Assembly: GCF_000429085.1 (NCBI RefSeq)
Contig: NZ_AUBE01000002.1
Span: forward strand, 226,824 to 290,823
Length of the DNA stretch: 64,000 bases
Direction of reading: 5' to 3'
Origin: Streptomyces flavidovirens DSM 40150
GTDB lineage: Bacteria > Actinomycetota > Actinomycetes > Streptomycetales > Streptomycetaceae
The notes beneath the pieces are model-generated. The model did not search any database. It saw only the letters and a program-made list of their open reading frames with translations, and was not told the DNA's origin. Of this stretch, positions 9,293-17,084 are shown in pieces. Each line of letters starts with the position of its first letter. Position 1 is the stretch's first letter. The position numbers and the translations under genes were made by a program.

Positions 9293-9425
9293 GAGGTGCC
9301 AGGAGGGGACGTGCCGGGGCGCTCCCCGCAGGGTGTCGAACACAGTTTGGGCATCGCGAAGCAACCCCCCGCCCGTTCGGCACCCGAGGAGACGCCCCGG
9401 CACGGCACCGACCCCGAAGCCACCG
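9293..9425 (+). repeat. interspersed element, copy A (intergenic)
   Basis: A 133-bp segment that aligns along its length with copies at 24775-24910 and 53984-54119 (reverse strand). Shared blocks include GGGGCGCTCCCCGCAGGG, CGAGGAGACGCCCC and GAAGCCACCG. The middle third (about 9340-9375) is the most diverged of the three copies. Read on the plus strand, the frame matching the other copies stays open here, but there is no gene around it. It is flanked on the left by CCGTTCAAGGACCCG, which is also part of the adjacent tandem array. Confidence 0.9.
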
Positions 9426-9545
9426 CTCCGCCGCCCGCGCCGTTCAAGGACCCGCGGCACCGACCCCGAAGCCACCGCTCCGCCGCCCGCGCCGTTCAAG
9501 GACCCGCGGCACCGACCCCGAAGCCACCGCTCCACCCCGGCCCCG
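9404..9545. repeat. 52-bp tandem array at the end of element copy A
   Basis: The unit beginning GGCACCGACCCCGAAGCC and ending CCGTTCAAGGACCCGC starts at 9404, 9456 and 9508 (third copy partial), an exact 52-bp period. The first unit overlaps the end of the interspersed element, so the array appears to be an amplification of the element's end plus flank. Together with copy A it accounts for most of the 326-bp gap between rpf and rsmA; I see no gene in that gap. Confidence 0.9.
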
Positions 9546-9556
9546 GCGCACTCGCC

Positions 9557-10912
9557 TCAGCCCCGCAGCCTGTCGCCGCAGTGCGGCCAAGGGCTGGCCC
9601 CCCGCTGCACGTACAGCTTCTTCGCCCGGTACGTCTGCTCCTCGGCGCTCGCCTCCTGCGGCCGCCCGCTGCCGCCCAGCGACTGCCAGGTCCGCGTGTC
9701 GAACTGGTAGAGCCCGCCGTAGTTGCCCGTGGGGTCCACCGCGCCGGGCCGCCCCCCGGACTCGCACTGGGCGAGCCCGTTCCAGTTGAGCCCGTCGGCC
9801 CCGGCCACGAACGCCGGCTTCTCCTTCGTGCCGACCATCACCCGCCGCGCGACCGGCTCCCGCGCGATCTCCTCCGCGACCTTCCTCGGCTTCTGCCGCA
9901 CCCCGTTGACCGTACGCACGAAGTACGTCACCCTCCTCGACCCGACCTCACCCGGCTGGACCACGACTTCGGTGCCCTTGAAGAGGGAAGCGTCCTCGGT
10001 CTTGATCACCTCGAAGGGGATCGGCTCCTCGCGCACTTCCTTCGCCCCCCTGATCCGCATCACGGTGACCCTCTGCCCGTCGCGCGGAAAGCTTTCGGCC
10101 GGCACCGAGGTGGTGTCCTGGCCGCGCAGGCTGATGCCGGCCTCCGCCAGCGCGGCCCCCACCGTCGCGGCGTTCGTACGGATGGTCCGCTCGCGCCCGT
10201 CCGCCATGAACGTCACGGTCCGCTCGGTGCGTACGTCCAGCGCCAGGCCCGCCCGCCCGATCGCCAGGGAGCGCGAGACGGAGAGGTACGCGCCCTCCGC
10301 GCGCACCCCGAGCTGGCGCAGTGCGCCCTCGACCGTACGGGCGGTGGTCCACACGCGGTGCCGCCGCCCGTCCAGGGTCAGCGTCAGGGGGCGGCCGTAC
10401 CGGACGACGACTTCGTCACCGCTGGCCAGCTCCGTGCCGGGGGCCGGCGCGACGAGGTCGTGCGCCCCCACCTCCACCCCCTGGTCCTCCAGCAGCTCGG
10501 TGACGTCGTCGGCGAAGGTGTGCATCGTGCGCGGTACGCCGTCGACGCTGAGCTTGACCGCCTTGTCGCTGGCGACGAACGCCGAGGTGCCACCGGCCAG
10601 GAACGCGACGACCAGCGCCCGGGGCACGAGCCGGCGCAGCGCCTCGGGCCGCCCGGCCTCCTTGCGGTGCCGGGCGGCCCGGCGGGCCGCCGCCCTGCCA
10701 CCGTGCCCGCCGCCGCGCGCGTCACCCCGCGCGCCACCCCCCACCGTGTCCGCCGCCGCGACCGCACCGGGGTTCTGGTGCGGCAGCCGCGGCTGCTGGA
10801 GCTCGTACGACGGCGCATAGGTGTCGGCGTACGCCGCGACCTCCACGTACTCCACCGTGTGGCGGCCACTGCCGCGACGCGCCGCCCGGTGACTGCCCTG
10901 CGAATTGCCCAC
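9557..10912 (-). CDS. resuscitation-promoting-factor-like cell-wall lytic protein (DUF348, G5, transglycosylase)
   Basis: A 451-residue protein of RpfB layout: a basic N-terminus, one membrane helix (LVPRALVVAFLAGGTSAFVA), three DUF348 repeats each with a '[KR].V[TS]....G....V.T' pattern, a G5 domain (EVREEPIPFEVIKTED through REPVARRVMVGTKEK), and a C-terminal Rpf transglycosylase-like domain. That domain starts LNWNGLAQCESGG, with the conserved catalytic Glu in 'CESGG', and continues NYGGLYQFDTRTW. Its substrate would be peptidoglycan. The start is taken as the GTG at 10910-10912, with GGAG 4 nt upstream; longer frames lack a good ribosome site. It is not preceded by a leader long enough for a c-di-AMP riboswitch. 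Confidence 0.93.
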   Translation of the reverse strand: MGNSQGSHRAARRGSGRHTVEYVEVAAYADTYAPSYELQQPRLPHQNPGAVAAADTVGGGARGDARGGGHGGRAAARRAARHRKEAGRPEALRRLVPRALVVAFLAGGTSAFVASDKAVKLSVDGVPRTMHTFADDVTELLEDQGVEVGAHDLVAPAPGTELASGDEVVVRYGRPLTLTLDGRRHRVWTTARTVEGALRQLGVRAEGAYLSVSRSLAIGRAGLALDVRTERTVTFMADGRERTIRTNAATVGAALAEAGISLRGQDTTSVPAESFPRDGQRVTVMRIRGAKEVREEPIPFEVIKTEDASLFKGTEVVVQPGEVGSRRVTYFVRTVNGVRQKPRKVAEEIAREPVARRVMVGTKEKPAFVAGADGLNWNGLAQCESGGRPGAVDPTGNYGGLYQFDTRTWQSLGGSGRPQEASAEEQTYRAKKLYVQRGASPWPHCGDRLRG

Positions 10913-10995
10913 GACGCTCCAGAAGTCCGGTCCGCCCACCGATGACGCTGCGGGCCGGGACACTAGCGGAGCGGCCGTCACTCTCCAAAGCAACA

Positions 10996-11017
10996 CGACT
11001 ACACAGCGTCGTAGTCG
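10996..11017. other. inverted repeat in tatD-rpf gap
   Basis: CGACTAC (10996-11002) and GTAGTCG (11011-11017) form a 7-bp stem with an 8-nt loop, between the tatD stop and the rpf start. It could be a terminator hairpin after tatD or an operator for rpf. Confidence 0.4.
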
Positions 11018-11033
11018 GTTGCCTCAACCGCCG

Positions 11034-11903
11034 TCAGTAGTCGAACGCGCGTGCCGTGTTCGCGGCCAGCGCTGTCGCCAGGACGTCCTCCTCGATGCCC
11101 CTGACCGCCGCCATCGCGCGCACGGTGACCGGGATGAGATAGGGCGCGTTGGGCCGTCCGCGGTACGGCGCCGGCGTCAGGAAGGGCGCGTCCGTCTCCA
11201 CGAGCACCAGTTCCAGCGGCGCGACGGCGAGCGCGTCCCGCAGCGGCTGGGCGTTCTTGAAGGTCACGTTTCCGGCGAAGGACATGAAGTAGCCCTTGCG
11301 CCCGCAGATTTCGGCCATCGCGGCGTCACCCGAGTAGCAGTGGAAGACGGTGCACTCGGGCGCGCCCTCCTCGTCGAGGACCCGCAGTACGTCCTCGTGC
11401 GCGTCGCGGTCGTGGATGACGAGCGCCTTGCCGTGCCGCTTGGCGATCTCGATGTGGGCCCGGAAGGACCGCTCCTGGGCGGCCATGCCCTCGGGGCCGG
11501 TACGGAAGTAGTCGAGACCGGTCTCGCCCACCCCCCGTACGTACGGCAGGGAAGCCAGCCGGTCGATCTCGGTGAGCGCGTCGTCCAGGGCGCCGTCCCC
11601 GCCCCCTGGCCGTGCGCCCTGGCGCGACCAGCCGTCGGGGTCTCCCAGGACGATGCGGGGGGCTTCGTTGGGGTGCAGGGCCACGGTGGCGTGCACGTTC
11701 TCGTACGCCGCCGCTGTCTCGGCCGCCCACCGCGAGCCCTTCACGTCGCAGCCCACCTGGACGACGGTCGTGACACCGACCGCGGCGGCCTTCGTCAGGG
11801 CCTCCTCGACGGTGCCGTCCTGCATGTCCAGGTGGGTGTGTGAATCGGCTACCTCTCCCCGGAGAGGCTCGGGCAGCGGCGGAGGTGCGTCCTTGGGGCT
11901 CAT
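11034..11903 (-). CDS. tatD: TatD family metal-dependent hydrolase / DNase
   Basis: A 289-residue amidohydrolase-fold protein with all expected metal ligands: HxH in ADSHTHLDM near the N-terminus, the Glu of GETGLDYFR, His of VIHDRDAHED, His of HCYSGD and Asp of VETDAPFLTP. TatD enzymes act as 3'-5' exonucleases or quality-control DNases. The ATG at 11901-11903 has no ribosome site, but TACGAT lies 7 nt upstream, suggesting a leaderless mRNA. A longer in-frame extension (to 12065) reads through low-complexity repeats and is rejected. Confidence 0.93.
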   Translation of the reverse strand: MSPKDAPPPLPEPLRGEVADSHTHLDMQDGTVEEALTKAAAVGVTTVVQVGCDVKGSRWAAETAAAYENVHATVALHPNEAPRIVLGDPDGWSRQGARPGGGDGALDDALTEIDRLASLPYVRGVGETGLDYFRTGPEGMAAQERSFRAHIEIAKRHGKALVIHDRDAHEDVLRVLDEEGAPECTVFHCYSGDAAMAEICGRKGYFMSFAGNVTFKNAQPLRDALAVAPLELVLVETDAPFLTPAPYRGRPNAPYLIPVTVRAMAAVRGIEEDVLATALAANTARAFDY

Positions 11904-11910
11904 GGTCACG

Positions 11911-11916
11911 ATCGTA
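11911..11916 (-). promoter_or_regulatory. -10 element of tatD, leaderless candidate
   Basis: TACGAT on the minus strand is 7 nt (CGTGACC) from the tatD ATG. Confidence 0.6.
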
Positions 11917-11938
11917 CGAAAGCCGCCGTACGAAAGCC

Positions 11939-11993
11939 GTACGGAGGTCGCGCCCCCGTACGGAGGTCCCCCCTGTACGGAGGTCGCGCCCCC
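11939..11993. repeat. 18-bp direct repeat upstream of tatD
   Basis: GTACGGAGGTC followed by a C-rich tail occurs three times (about 11939, 11958 and 11975), preceded by two copies of GTACGAAAGCC. It lies just upstream of the tatD -10 element. Confidence 0.75.
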
Positions 11994-12019
11994 GTGCGTG
12001 CGAGCCGGCGCGGCGGCGT

Positions 12020-12427
12020 CTACTTCCGGCGCTTCAGGGGATGCAGCAGATCGGACAGGTGCCACTCGTGCTTCACCCGCACCGGGCCGGGTGCGTCCTC
12101 AAGGGCCGGCCCGGCGATGCCCACGACCGGTCCGCCCATGGGGGCGTCCACCACGGCCGCCCGCAGCATCTCCCTGATCGACGAGACCTGGCCCGCCTTC
12201 ATGATCCGTACGACATGTCCGCCGCAGTTGATACAGGTGGGGCGGGACAGCGGCGAGGGAACGCGCTCGCCGTCAGCCGTGTAGGTCACGAACGCGTGGC
12301 CGTTGCCGTCGACGTGGTGATGTATCTCGAAGGACTGCTCCCACCCGTGCCCACACCTCATGCAGGCGAAGGCGTAGGCCTCGTGAACGGTGGTTCCTGC
12401 GCCGGCGGTGTCTGCGATCTCGCTCAT
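12020..12427 (-). CDS. conserved zinc-ribbon protein of unknown function
   Basis: A 135-residue protein. Two CxxC pairs (CMRCGHGW near residue 22 and CINCGG near 68) can form a zinc ribbon around a HHHVDGNGHAFVTY core. The C-terminus is Pro/Gly-rich and ends in a basic KRRK. The ATG at 12425-12427 has an excellent ribosome site (GGAAAGGAG about 6 nt upstream). I do not recognise a named function; the type is recurrent in Streptomyces next to tatD and rsmI. A DNA-, RNA- or protein-binding role is only inferred from the ribbon. Confidence 0.8.
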   Translation of the reverse strand: MSEIADTAGAGTTVHEAYAFACMRCGHGWEQSFEIHHHVDGNGHAFVTYTADGERVPSPLSRPTCINCGGHVVRIMKAGQVSSIREMLRAAVVDAPMGGPVVGIAGPALEDAPGPVRVKHEWHLSDLLHPLKRRK

Positions 12428-12578
12428 GCCAGCTCCTTTCCACTGGTCCAGTGGACGCCTGTTCAGGCGGGAGCGCATCGGTCTCTGTCAATACATGGAC
12501 CGGTCTTAGCCTTTCCATGGAAAAAAGGCCCGGTGCGCGGTCTGTCCTTTAGCCGTCTTTAGGTCCGGCTTTAGCTAT

Positions 12579-13472
12579 TCACGATAGTCCTTTGCCGTCC
12601 GCGGAGCCTGTCCGTGCCGCATTCTTTGCCGCGACAACGGCATCGAACACCTCGCGCTTGGGCAGTCCCGCCTCGGCGGCGACCGCCGCGATGGCCTCCT
12701 TGCGCCGCTCCCCCGCCTCCTCGCGCACCCGCACCCTGCGCACCAGCTCCGCCGGATCGAGCTCCTGGGCGACGTCGGGGGCACCTTCCACCACGACGGT
12801 GATCTCTCCCCGCACCCCCTCGGCCGCCCACTCGGCGAGCGCTTTCAGCGGGCCGCGCTTCACTTCCTCGTACGTCTTGGTCAGCTCGCGGCACACGGCG
12901 GCCCGGCGCTCGTCGCCGAAGACCTCGGCCATCGCGGCGAGGGTGTCGTCGAGCCGGTGCGGGGCCTCGAAGAACACCATCGTGCGCCGCTCACCGGCGA
13001 CCTCGCGCAGCTTGCCGAGGCGCTCGCCGCCCTTGCGCGGCAGGAAGCCCTCGAAGCAGAAACGGTCGACGGGCAGCCCGGACAGGGCGAGGGCGGTGAG
13101 CACGGCCGACGGGCCGGGCACCGCCGTGACCTTGATGTCCTTCTCGACGGCGGCGGCGACCAGCCGGTAGCCGGGGTCCGAGACGGACGGCATGCCGGCG
13201 TCGGTGACGAGCAGCACCCGCTTCCCGTCCTCCAGCGCCTCGACGAGTTCGGGCGTACGGGCGCTCTCGTTGCCCTCGAAGTACGACACGACACGCCCCG
13301 TCGTCTGCACCCCGAGCGCCTGCGTCAGGCGGCGCAGCCGCCGGGTGTCCTCGGCTGCCACGACGTCGGCCGTCGCGAGTTCGGCGGCGAGGCGGGGCGG
13401 CGCGTCGGCGACGTCGCCGATGGGGGTCCCGGCGAGTACAAGCGTTCCAGTCGTTCCAGTCGTTCCAGTCAC
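12579..13472 (-). CDS. rsmI: 16S rRNA (cytidine1402-2'-O)-methyltransferase
   Basis: A 297-residue tetrapyrrole-methylase-fold enzyme that 2'-O-methylates C1402 of 16S rRNA. Motifs are LVLAGTPIGDVAD at the N-terminus, AEDTRRLRRL, the loop LVTDAGMPSVSDPGYRLV, VPGPSAVLTALALSGLP and FFEAPHRLDDTL. I place the start at the GTG at 13470-13472, because GAGG lies about 7-8 nt upstream; an ATG three codons earlier (13479-13481) is too close to it. The first codons are a 9-bp microsatellite encoding Thr-Gly-Thr repeats. The gene is divergent from the mannosyltransferase gene, with a gap of about 60 bp. Confidence 0.94.
   Translation of the reverse strand: MTGTTGTTGTLVLAGTPIGDVADAPPRLAAELATADVVAAEDTRRLRRLTQALGVQTTGRVVSYFEGNESARTPELVEALEDGKRVLLVTDAGMPSVSDPGYRLVAAAVEKDIKVTAVPGPSAVLTALALSGLPVDRFCFEGFLPRKGGERLGKLREVAGERRTMVFFEAPHRLDDTLAAMAEVFGDERRAAVCRELTKTYEEVKRGPLKALAEWAAEGVRGEITVVVEGAPDVAQELDPAELVRRVRVREEAGERRKEAIAAVAAEAGLPKREVFDAVVAAKNAARTGSADGKGLS
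13443..13469. repeat. 9-bp microsatellite at rsmI N-terminus
   Basis: GTTCCAGTC is repeated three times in direct array. It stays in frame and encodes a Thr-Gly-Thr stretch at the very start of RsmI. Confidence 0.85.
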
Positions 13473-13521
13473 ATGAGCCATCCTCGCAGGGCGCGCACAC
13501 GACGCGCACAGATGTGTTCCC

Positions 13522-13527
13522 TACGAT
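13522..13527 (+). promoter_or_regulatory. -10 element of the mannosyltransferase gene, leaderless candidate
   Basis: TACGAT is 6 nt (GGCGCG) upstream of the GTG start at 13534, and no ribosome site is visible. Confidence 0.6.
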
Positions 13528-13533
13528 GGCGCG

Positions 13534-15255
13534 GTGACCAGTACCGCGTCAGAAGCCCAGCAGAGCCGGGCCCCGGGGGAACAGCTACCGTCGTGGCAGC
13601 GACGGCTGCGCCGATTCGGCTACGCGCCCCGGCCCGTCATCGGTCTGCGGGAACGGCTCGTGCCGCCGTACAGCAGGCCCGGCACCCAGATCTGGCACGT
13701 GCTCGGCGTGCCGCCCGTACTCGCCGGACACCTGCTGCGGTGGGCCGCGTGGGGCGGGCCGCTGCTGGTGGCGCTCGTCGCCGGGCTGCTGCGGTTCTGG
13801 AACCTGGGCAGCCCCAAGGCGGTGATATTCGACGAGACGTACTACGCCAAGGACGCCTGGGCGCTCATTCACCAGGGGTACGAGGGACAGTGGCCGAAGG
13901 ACATCGACAAGTCGATCCTCGCCGATCCGTCGTCGGTCACGGTCCCGGCCGACCCCGGCTATGTGGTGCATCCGCCGGTCGGCAAGTGGGTCATCGGTGC
14001 CGGCGAACAGCTTTTCGGGTTCACGCCCTTCGGCTGGCGCTTCATGGTGTGCGTACTCGGCACGCTGTCGGTCCTGATGCTGTGCCGGATCGGACGCCGC
14101 CTCTTCCGCTCGACGTTCCTGGGGTGCCTGGCGGGCGCGCTGCTCGCGGTGGACGGCCTGCACTTCGTGATGAGCCGCACGGCGCTGCTCGACCAGGTGC
14201 TGATGTTCTTCGTGCTCGGCGCGTTCGGCTGTCTGCTGATCGACCGGGACTGGGCGCGGCGCAGGCTGGCGGCGGCGCTCCCGTCGGACGGCGAGGGCGT
14301 ACTGCGCCCGGACTCCGAAGTCGCGGAGCGGCTGCGGCTCGGCCGGCGGCCGTGGCGGATCGCGGCGGGCGTGTGCCTCGGCCTGGCGTTCGGGACCAAA
14401 TGGAACGGCCTGTACATCCTGGCGGCGTTCGGCCTGATGACGGTGGTGTGGGACGTGGGCGCGCGCCGGACGGCGGGCGCGGTGCGGCCGTACGCCGCGG
14501 TACTGAAGCGGGACGTCGCGCCGGCGTTCGTGGCAACGGTCGTGGTCACCGTCGTGACGTACGTCGTCTCCTGGACGGGCTGGATCGTCACGAAGGAGGG
14601 CTACTACCGGAACTGGGCCCGGGGTGACGGCAAGGGCGGCAACTGGACGTGGCTGCCCGACTGGCTGCGCAGCCTGTGGCACTACGAGACCGAGGTCTAC
14701 AACTTCCACATCAACCTGACGTCCGGTCACACCTACCAGTCGAACCCGTGGAGCTGGATCGTCCTGGGCCGCCCGGTGTCGTACTTCTACGAGTCGCCGA
14801 AGCCCGGCCACGAGGGCTGCCCGGCGAGCGAGACGAACGACTGCGCCCAGGAGGTGCTGGCGCTCGGCACCCCGCTGCTGTGGTGGGCGGCGTGCTTCGC
14901 GGTCGTGTACGTGCTGTGGCGCTGGGCGTTTCGGCGCGACTGGCGGGCGGGGGCGATCGCCTGCGGGATCGCGGCGGGCTGGGTGCCCTGGTTCTTCTAC
15001 CAGGAGCGGACGATCTTCCTCTTCTACGCCGTCGTGTTCCTGCCGTTCCTGTGCCTGGCGGTGGCCATGATGATCGGCGCGATGCTGGGGCCACCGGGCG
15101 CGCACGAGCGGCGGCGGGTGGCGGGGGCGGTGGGCGCGGGAGTGCTCGTACTGCTCATCGCCTGGAACTTCATCTACTTCTGGCCCATCTACACCGGCCA
15201 GACCCTCCCGATAGACGAGTGGCGCGACCGCATCTGGCTCGACACCTGGGTGTGA
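13534..15255 (+). CDS. pmt: dolichyl-phosphate-mannose--protein mannosyltransferase (PMT, GT39)
   Basis: A 573-residue polytopic membrane glycosyltransferase that transfers mannose from polyprenyl-phosphate-mannose to Ser/Thr of exported proteins. The first loop holds the acidic PMT motif VIFDETYYAKDAW, and a long extracytoplasmic PMT loop follows. Family elements include HPPVGKWVIG, MSRTALLDQVLMFF, FGTKWNGLY and a C-terminal helix set ending GQTLPIDEWRDRIWL. About ten or more hydrophobic segments are present. In actinomycetes such enzymes (with a Ppm1-type lipid carrier synthase elsewhere) glycosylate lipoproteins and serve as a phage phiC31 receptor pathway. Starts with GTG; leaderless promoter likely. 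Confidence 0.95.
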   Translation: MTSTASEAQQSRAPGEQLPSWQRRLRRFGYAPRPVIGLRERLVPPYSRPGTQIWHVLGVPPVLAGHLLRWAAWGGPLLVALVAGLLRFWNLGSPKAVIFDETYYAKDAWALIHQGYEGQWPKDIDKSILADPSSVTVPADPGYVVHPPVGKWVIGAGEQLFGFTPFGWRFMVCVLGTLSVLMLCRIGRRLFRSTFLGCLAGALLAVDGLHFVMSRTALLDQVLMFFVLGAFGCLLIDRDWARRRLAAALPSDGEGVLRPDSEVAERLRLGRRPWRIAAGVCLGLAFGTKWNGLYILAAFGLMTVVWDVGARRTAGAVRPYAAVLKRDVAPAFVATVVVTVVTYVVSWTGWIVTKEGYYRNWARGDGKGGNWTWLPDWLRSLWHYETEVYNFHINLTSGHTYQSNPWSWIVLGRPVSYFYESPKPGHEGCPASETNDCAQEVLALGTPLLWWAACFAVVYVLWRWAFRRDWRAGAIACGIAAGWVPWFFYQERTIFLFYAVVFLPFLCLAVAMMIGAMLGPPGAHERRRVAGAVGAGVLVLLIAWNFIYFWPIYTGQTLPIDEWRDRIWLDTWV

Positions 15256-15380
15256 CGAACCGGCGTCCGTCCCGGTCCTGTAACAGTCACCTCAGGTGCC
15301 CCTACCGTCCCGTACAGTGCGGTAAGACCTCTTGAACACGTTCAGTTCAGCGGGGACTCCTGGGGAGGGGACTGCACAGC

Positions 15381-17009
15381 ATGCGCAGCGGAGCGAAAGT
15401 CGTCGTGGTCGGCGGAGTGTTCCTGGCCATGGCCGCAGGGGTGAGCTACGGGGCGTACTCCGTGGTGAGCGGCGAGAGCGGCGGTCCGGACGCCGAGACT
15501 CTCGCGGCGCCGAAGAAGTCGGGTCCGCCGAGCGCGGACGAGGTCGGACAGACCGCGAAGGACTTCCTCGCCGCCTGGGCGAAGGGCGACGCCCGGCTGG
15601 CCGCCGATCTGACCAACAACGCCGCCGAGGCGCAGCCCGCGCTGTTCGCCTACCGCGACGAGGCGCGCATCAGCGAGGTGAAGCTGACGCCGGGCACGGC
15701 GGTGGGTGCGAAGGTGCCGTTCACCGCCGACGCGACGGTGACGTACAAGGGCCGGAGCAAGCCCTTCTCGTACGCGTCGGAGCTGACCGTCGTGCGCGGC
15801 CTGACCTCGGGCAAGGCGCTGGTCGACTGGAAGCCGTCGGTCGTCCATCCCGACCTGCGGGAGGGCGAGGTACTGAGAGCGGGCGAGGCCTCGGCCCCGC
15901 CCGTCAAGGCCGTCGACCGCGACGGCACCGAGCTGACGAAGGAGAAGTACCCGTCGCTCGGGCCCGTCCTGGACGCGCTGCGCGAGAAGTACGGCGACCA
16001 CGCGGGCGGGAAACCCGGCGTCGAGCTGGCGATCGAGAGCAGCGGCGGTGCCGCCCCGCGCACCCTGCTCACCCTCACCAAGGGCAAGCCGGGCAAGCTG
16101 CCGACGACGCTGGACGCGGGCGTGCAGGCGGCGGCCGAGACGGCGGTCAAGCAGCACAGCGAGGCGTCGGTCGCGGCGGTCAAGCCGAGTACGGGCGAGA
16201 TCCTGGCCATCGCCAACAACCGCTCCGACAGCTTCAACGCGGCGGTCCAGGGCAAGCAGGCACCGGGCTCGACGATGAAGATCGTGACGGCGGCGATGCT
16301 GATAGAGAAGGGCCTGACGGGCGCGAACCAGAAGGTGGAGTGCCCGAAGACCGCGATGTACCAGGGCAACACCTTCAGGAATCTGGACGGCTTCGACATC
16401 CCGGACGGCACCTTCGCCACCAGCTTCGCCCGGTCCTGCAACACCGCCTTCATCAAGCTGATCGACGACGCCAAGGACGACGCGGCGCTCCCCAAGACCG
16501 CGCGTGAGGTCTTCGGTCTCGGCCTCGACAACTGGCAGACCGGGATCGCCACCGCCGACGGTTCCGTGCCCGAGGCGACCGGCGGCGAGGCGGCGGCCCA
16601 GTACATCGGGCAGGGCACGATCCAGATGAACGCCCTCAACATGGCGTCGGTCACCGCCACCGCCAAGGCCGGTACGTTCCGGCAGCCGATCATCGTGCCA
16701 CGGTCGCTGGACCACCGGGAGGTGGCCGTCGCGTCCCGCTCCATGTCTCCCTCCGTGCACAGCCAGCTGGTCGGCATGATGCGCCAGACGGCGATGGCCT
16801 CCTGGGGCACGGGCACGAAGGCGATGGCCTCGGTCGGCGGCGACAAGGGCGCGAAGACCGGTTCGGCGGAGGTCGACGGGCAGGGCAAGTCCAACAGCTG
16901 GTTCGCCGGGTTCAGCGACGACGTGGCGGCGGCGGCGTCCGTCGAGTCGGGCGGCCACGGCGGCGACGCGGCGGGCCCGTTGGTGGCGTCGGTGCTGCGC
17001 GCCGGCTGA
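15381..17009 (+). CDS. penicillin-binding protein, transpeptidase (class B-like, MecA_N-type N-domain)
   Basis: A 542-residue exported transpeptidase. One N-terminal membrane anchor (VVVVGGVFLAMAAGVSYGAY) is followed by an NTF2-like domain (about 50-150), a dimerisation-type linker and the transpeptidase. Active-site motifs are complete: S296-x-x-K in PGSTMK, SCN in FARSCNTAF near residue 352, and KTG in GAKTGSAEV near 492. It would cross-link peptidoglycan outside the membrane. The ATG at 15381 has a strong GGGGAGGGGA ribosome site. It lies 125 bp downstream of pmt on the same strand. Confidence 0.93.
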   Translation: MRSGAKVVVVGGVFLAMAAGVSYGAYSVVSGESGGPDAETLAAPKKSGPPSADEVGQTAKDFLAAWAKGDARLAADLTNNAAEAQPALFAYRDEARISEVKLTPGTAVGAKVPFTADATVTYKGRSKPFSYASELTVVRGLTSGKALVDWKPSVVHPDLREGEVLRAGEASAPPVKAVDRDGTELTKEKYPSLGPVLDALREKYGDHAGGKPGVELAIESSGGAAPRTLLTLTKGKPGKLPTTLDAGVQAAAETAVKQHSEASVAAVKPSTGEILAIANNRSDSFNAAVQGKQAPGSTMKIVTAAMLIEKGLTGANQKVECPKTAMYQGNTFRNLDGFDIPDGTFATSFARSCNTAFIKLIDDAKDDAALPKTAREVFGLGLDNWQTGIATADGSVPEATGGEAAAQYIGQGTIQMNALNMASVTATAKAGTFRQPIIVPRSLDHREVAVASRSMSPSVHSQLVGMMRQTAMASWGTGTKAMASVGGDKGAKTGSAEVDGQGKSNSWFAGFSDDVAAAASVESGGHGGDAAGPLVASVLRAG

Positions 17010-17084
17010 CGGACGGCGGCACCACCGGTTCACCTGGCCCGCAGACCGCCGTACCCCTCAAAACGTGTCGTCCGCGTCAGCCGG

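Noticed and set aside
9227..9535. 102-residue minus-strand open frame between rpf and rsmA
   Set aside because: It is made entirely of the dispersed element and its 52-bp array, has no ribosome site and overlaps the rsmA promoter.
10913..11033. c-di-AMP (ydaO) riboswitch before the Rpf-like gene
   Set aside because: Only about 120 bp separate it from tatD, too short for the aptamer plus expression platform; only a simple inverted repeat is visible.
12428..12578. Regulatory RNA in the zinc-ribbon/rsmI gap
   Set aside because: I could not find a stable stem or a -10 element that would support one; nothing is called there.
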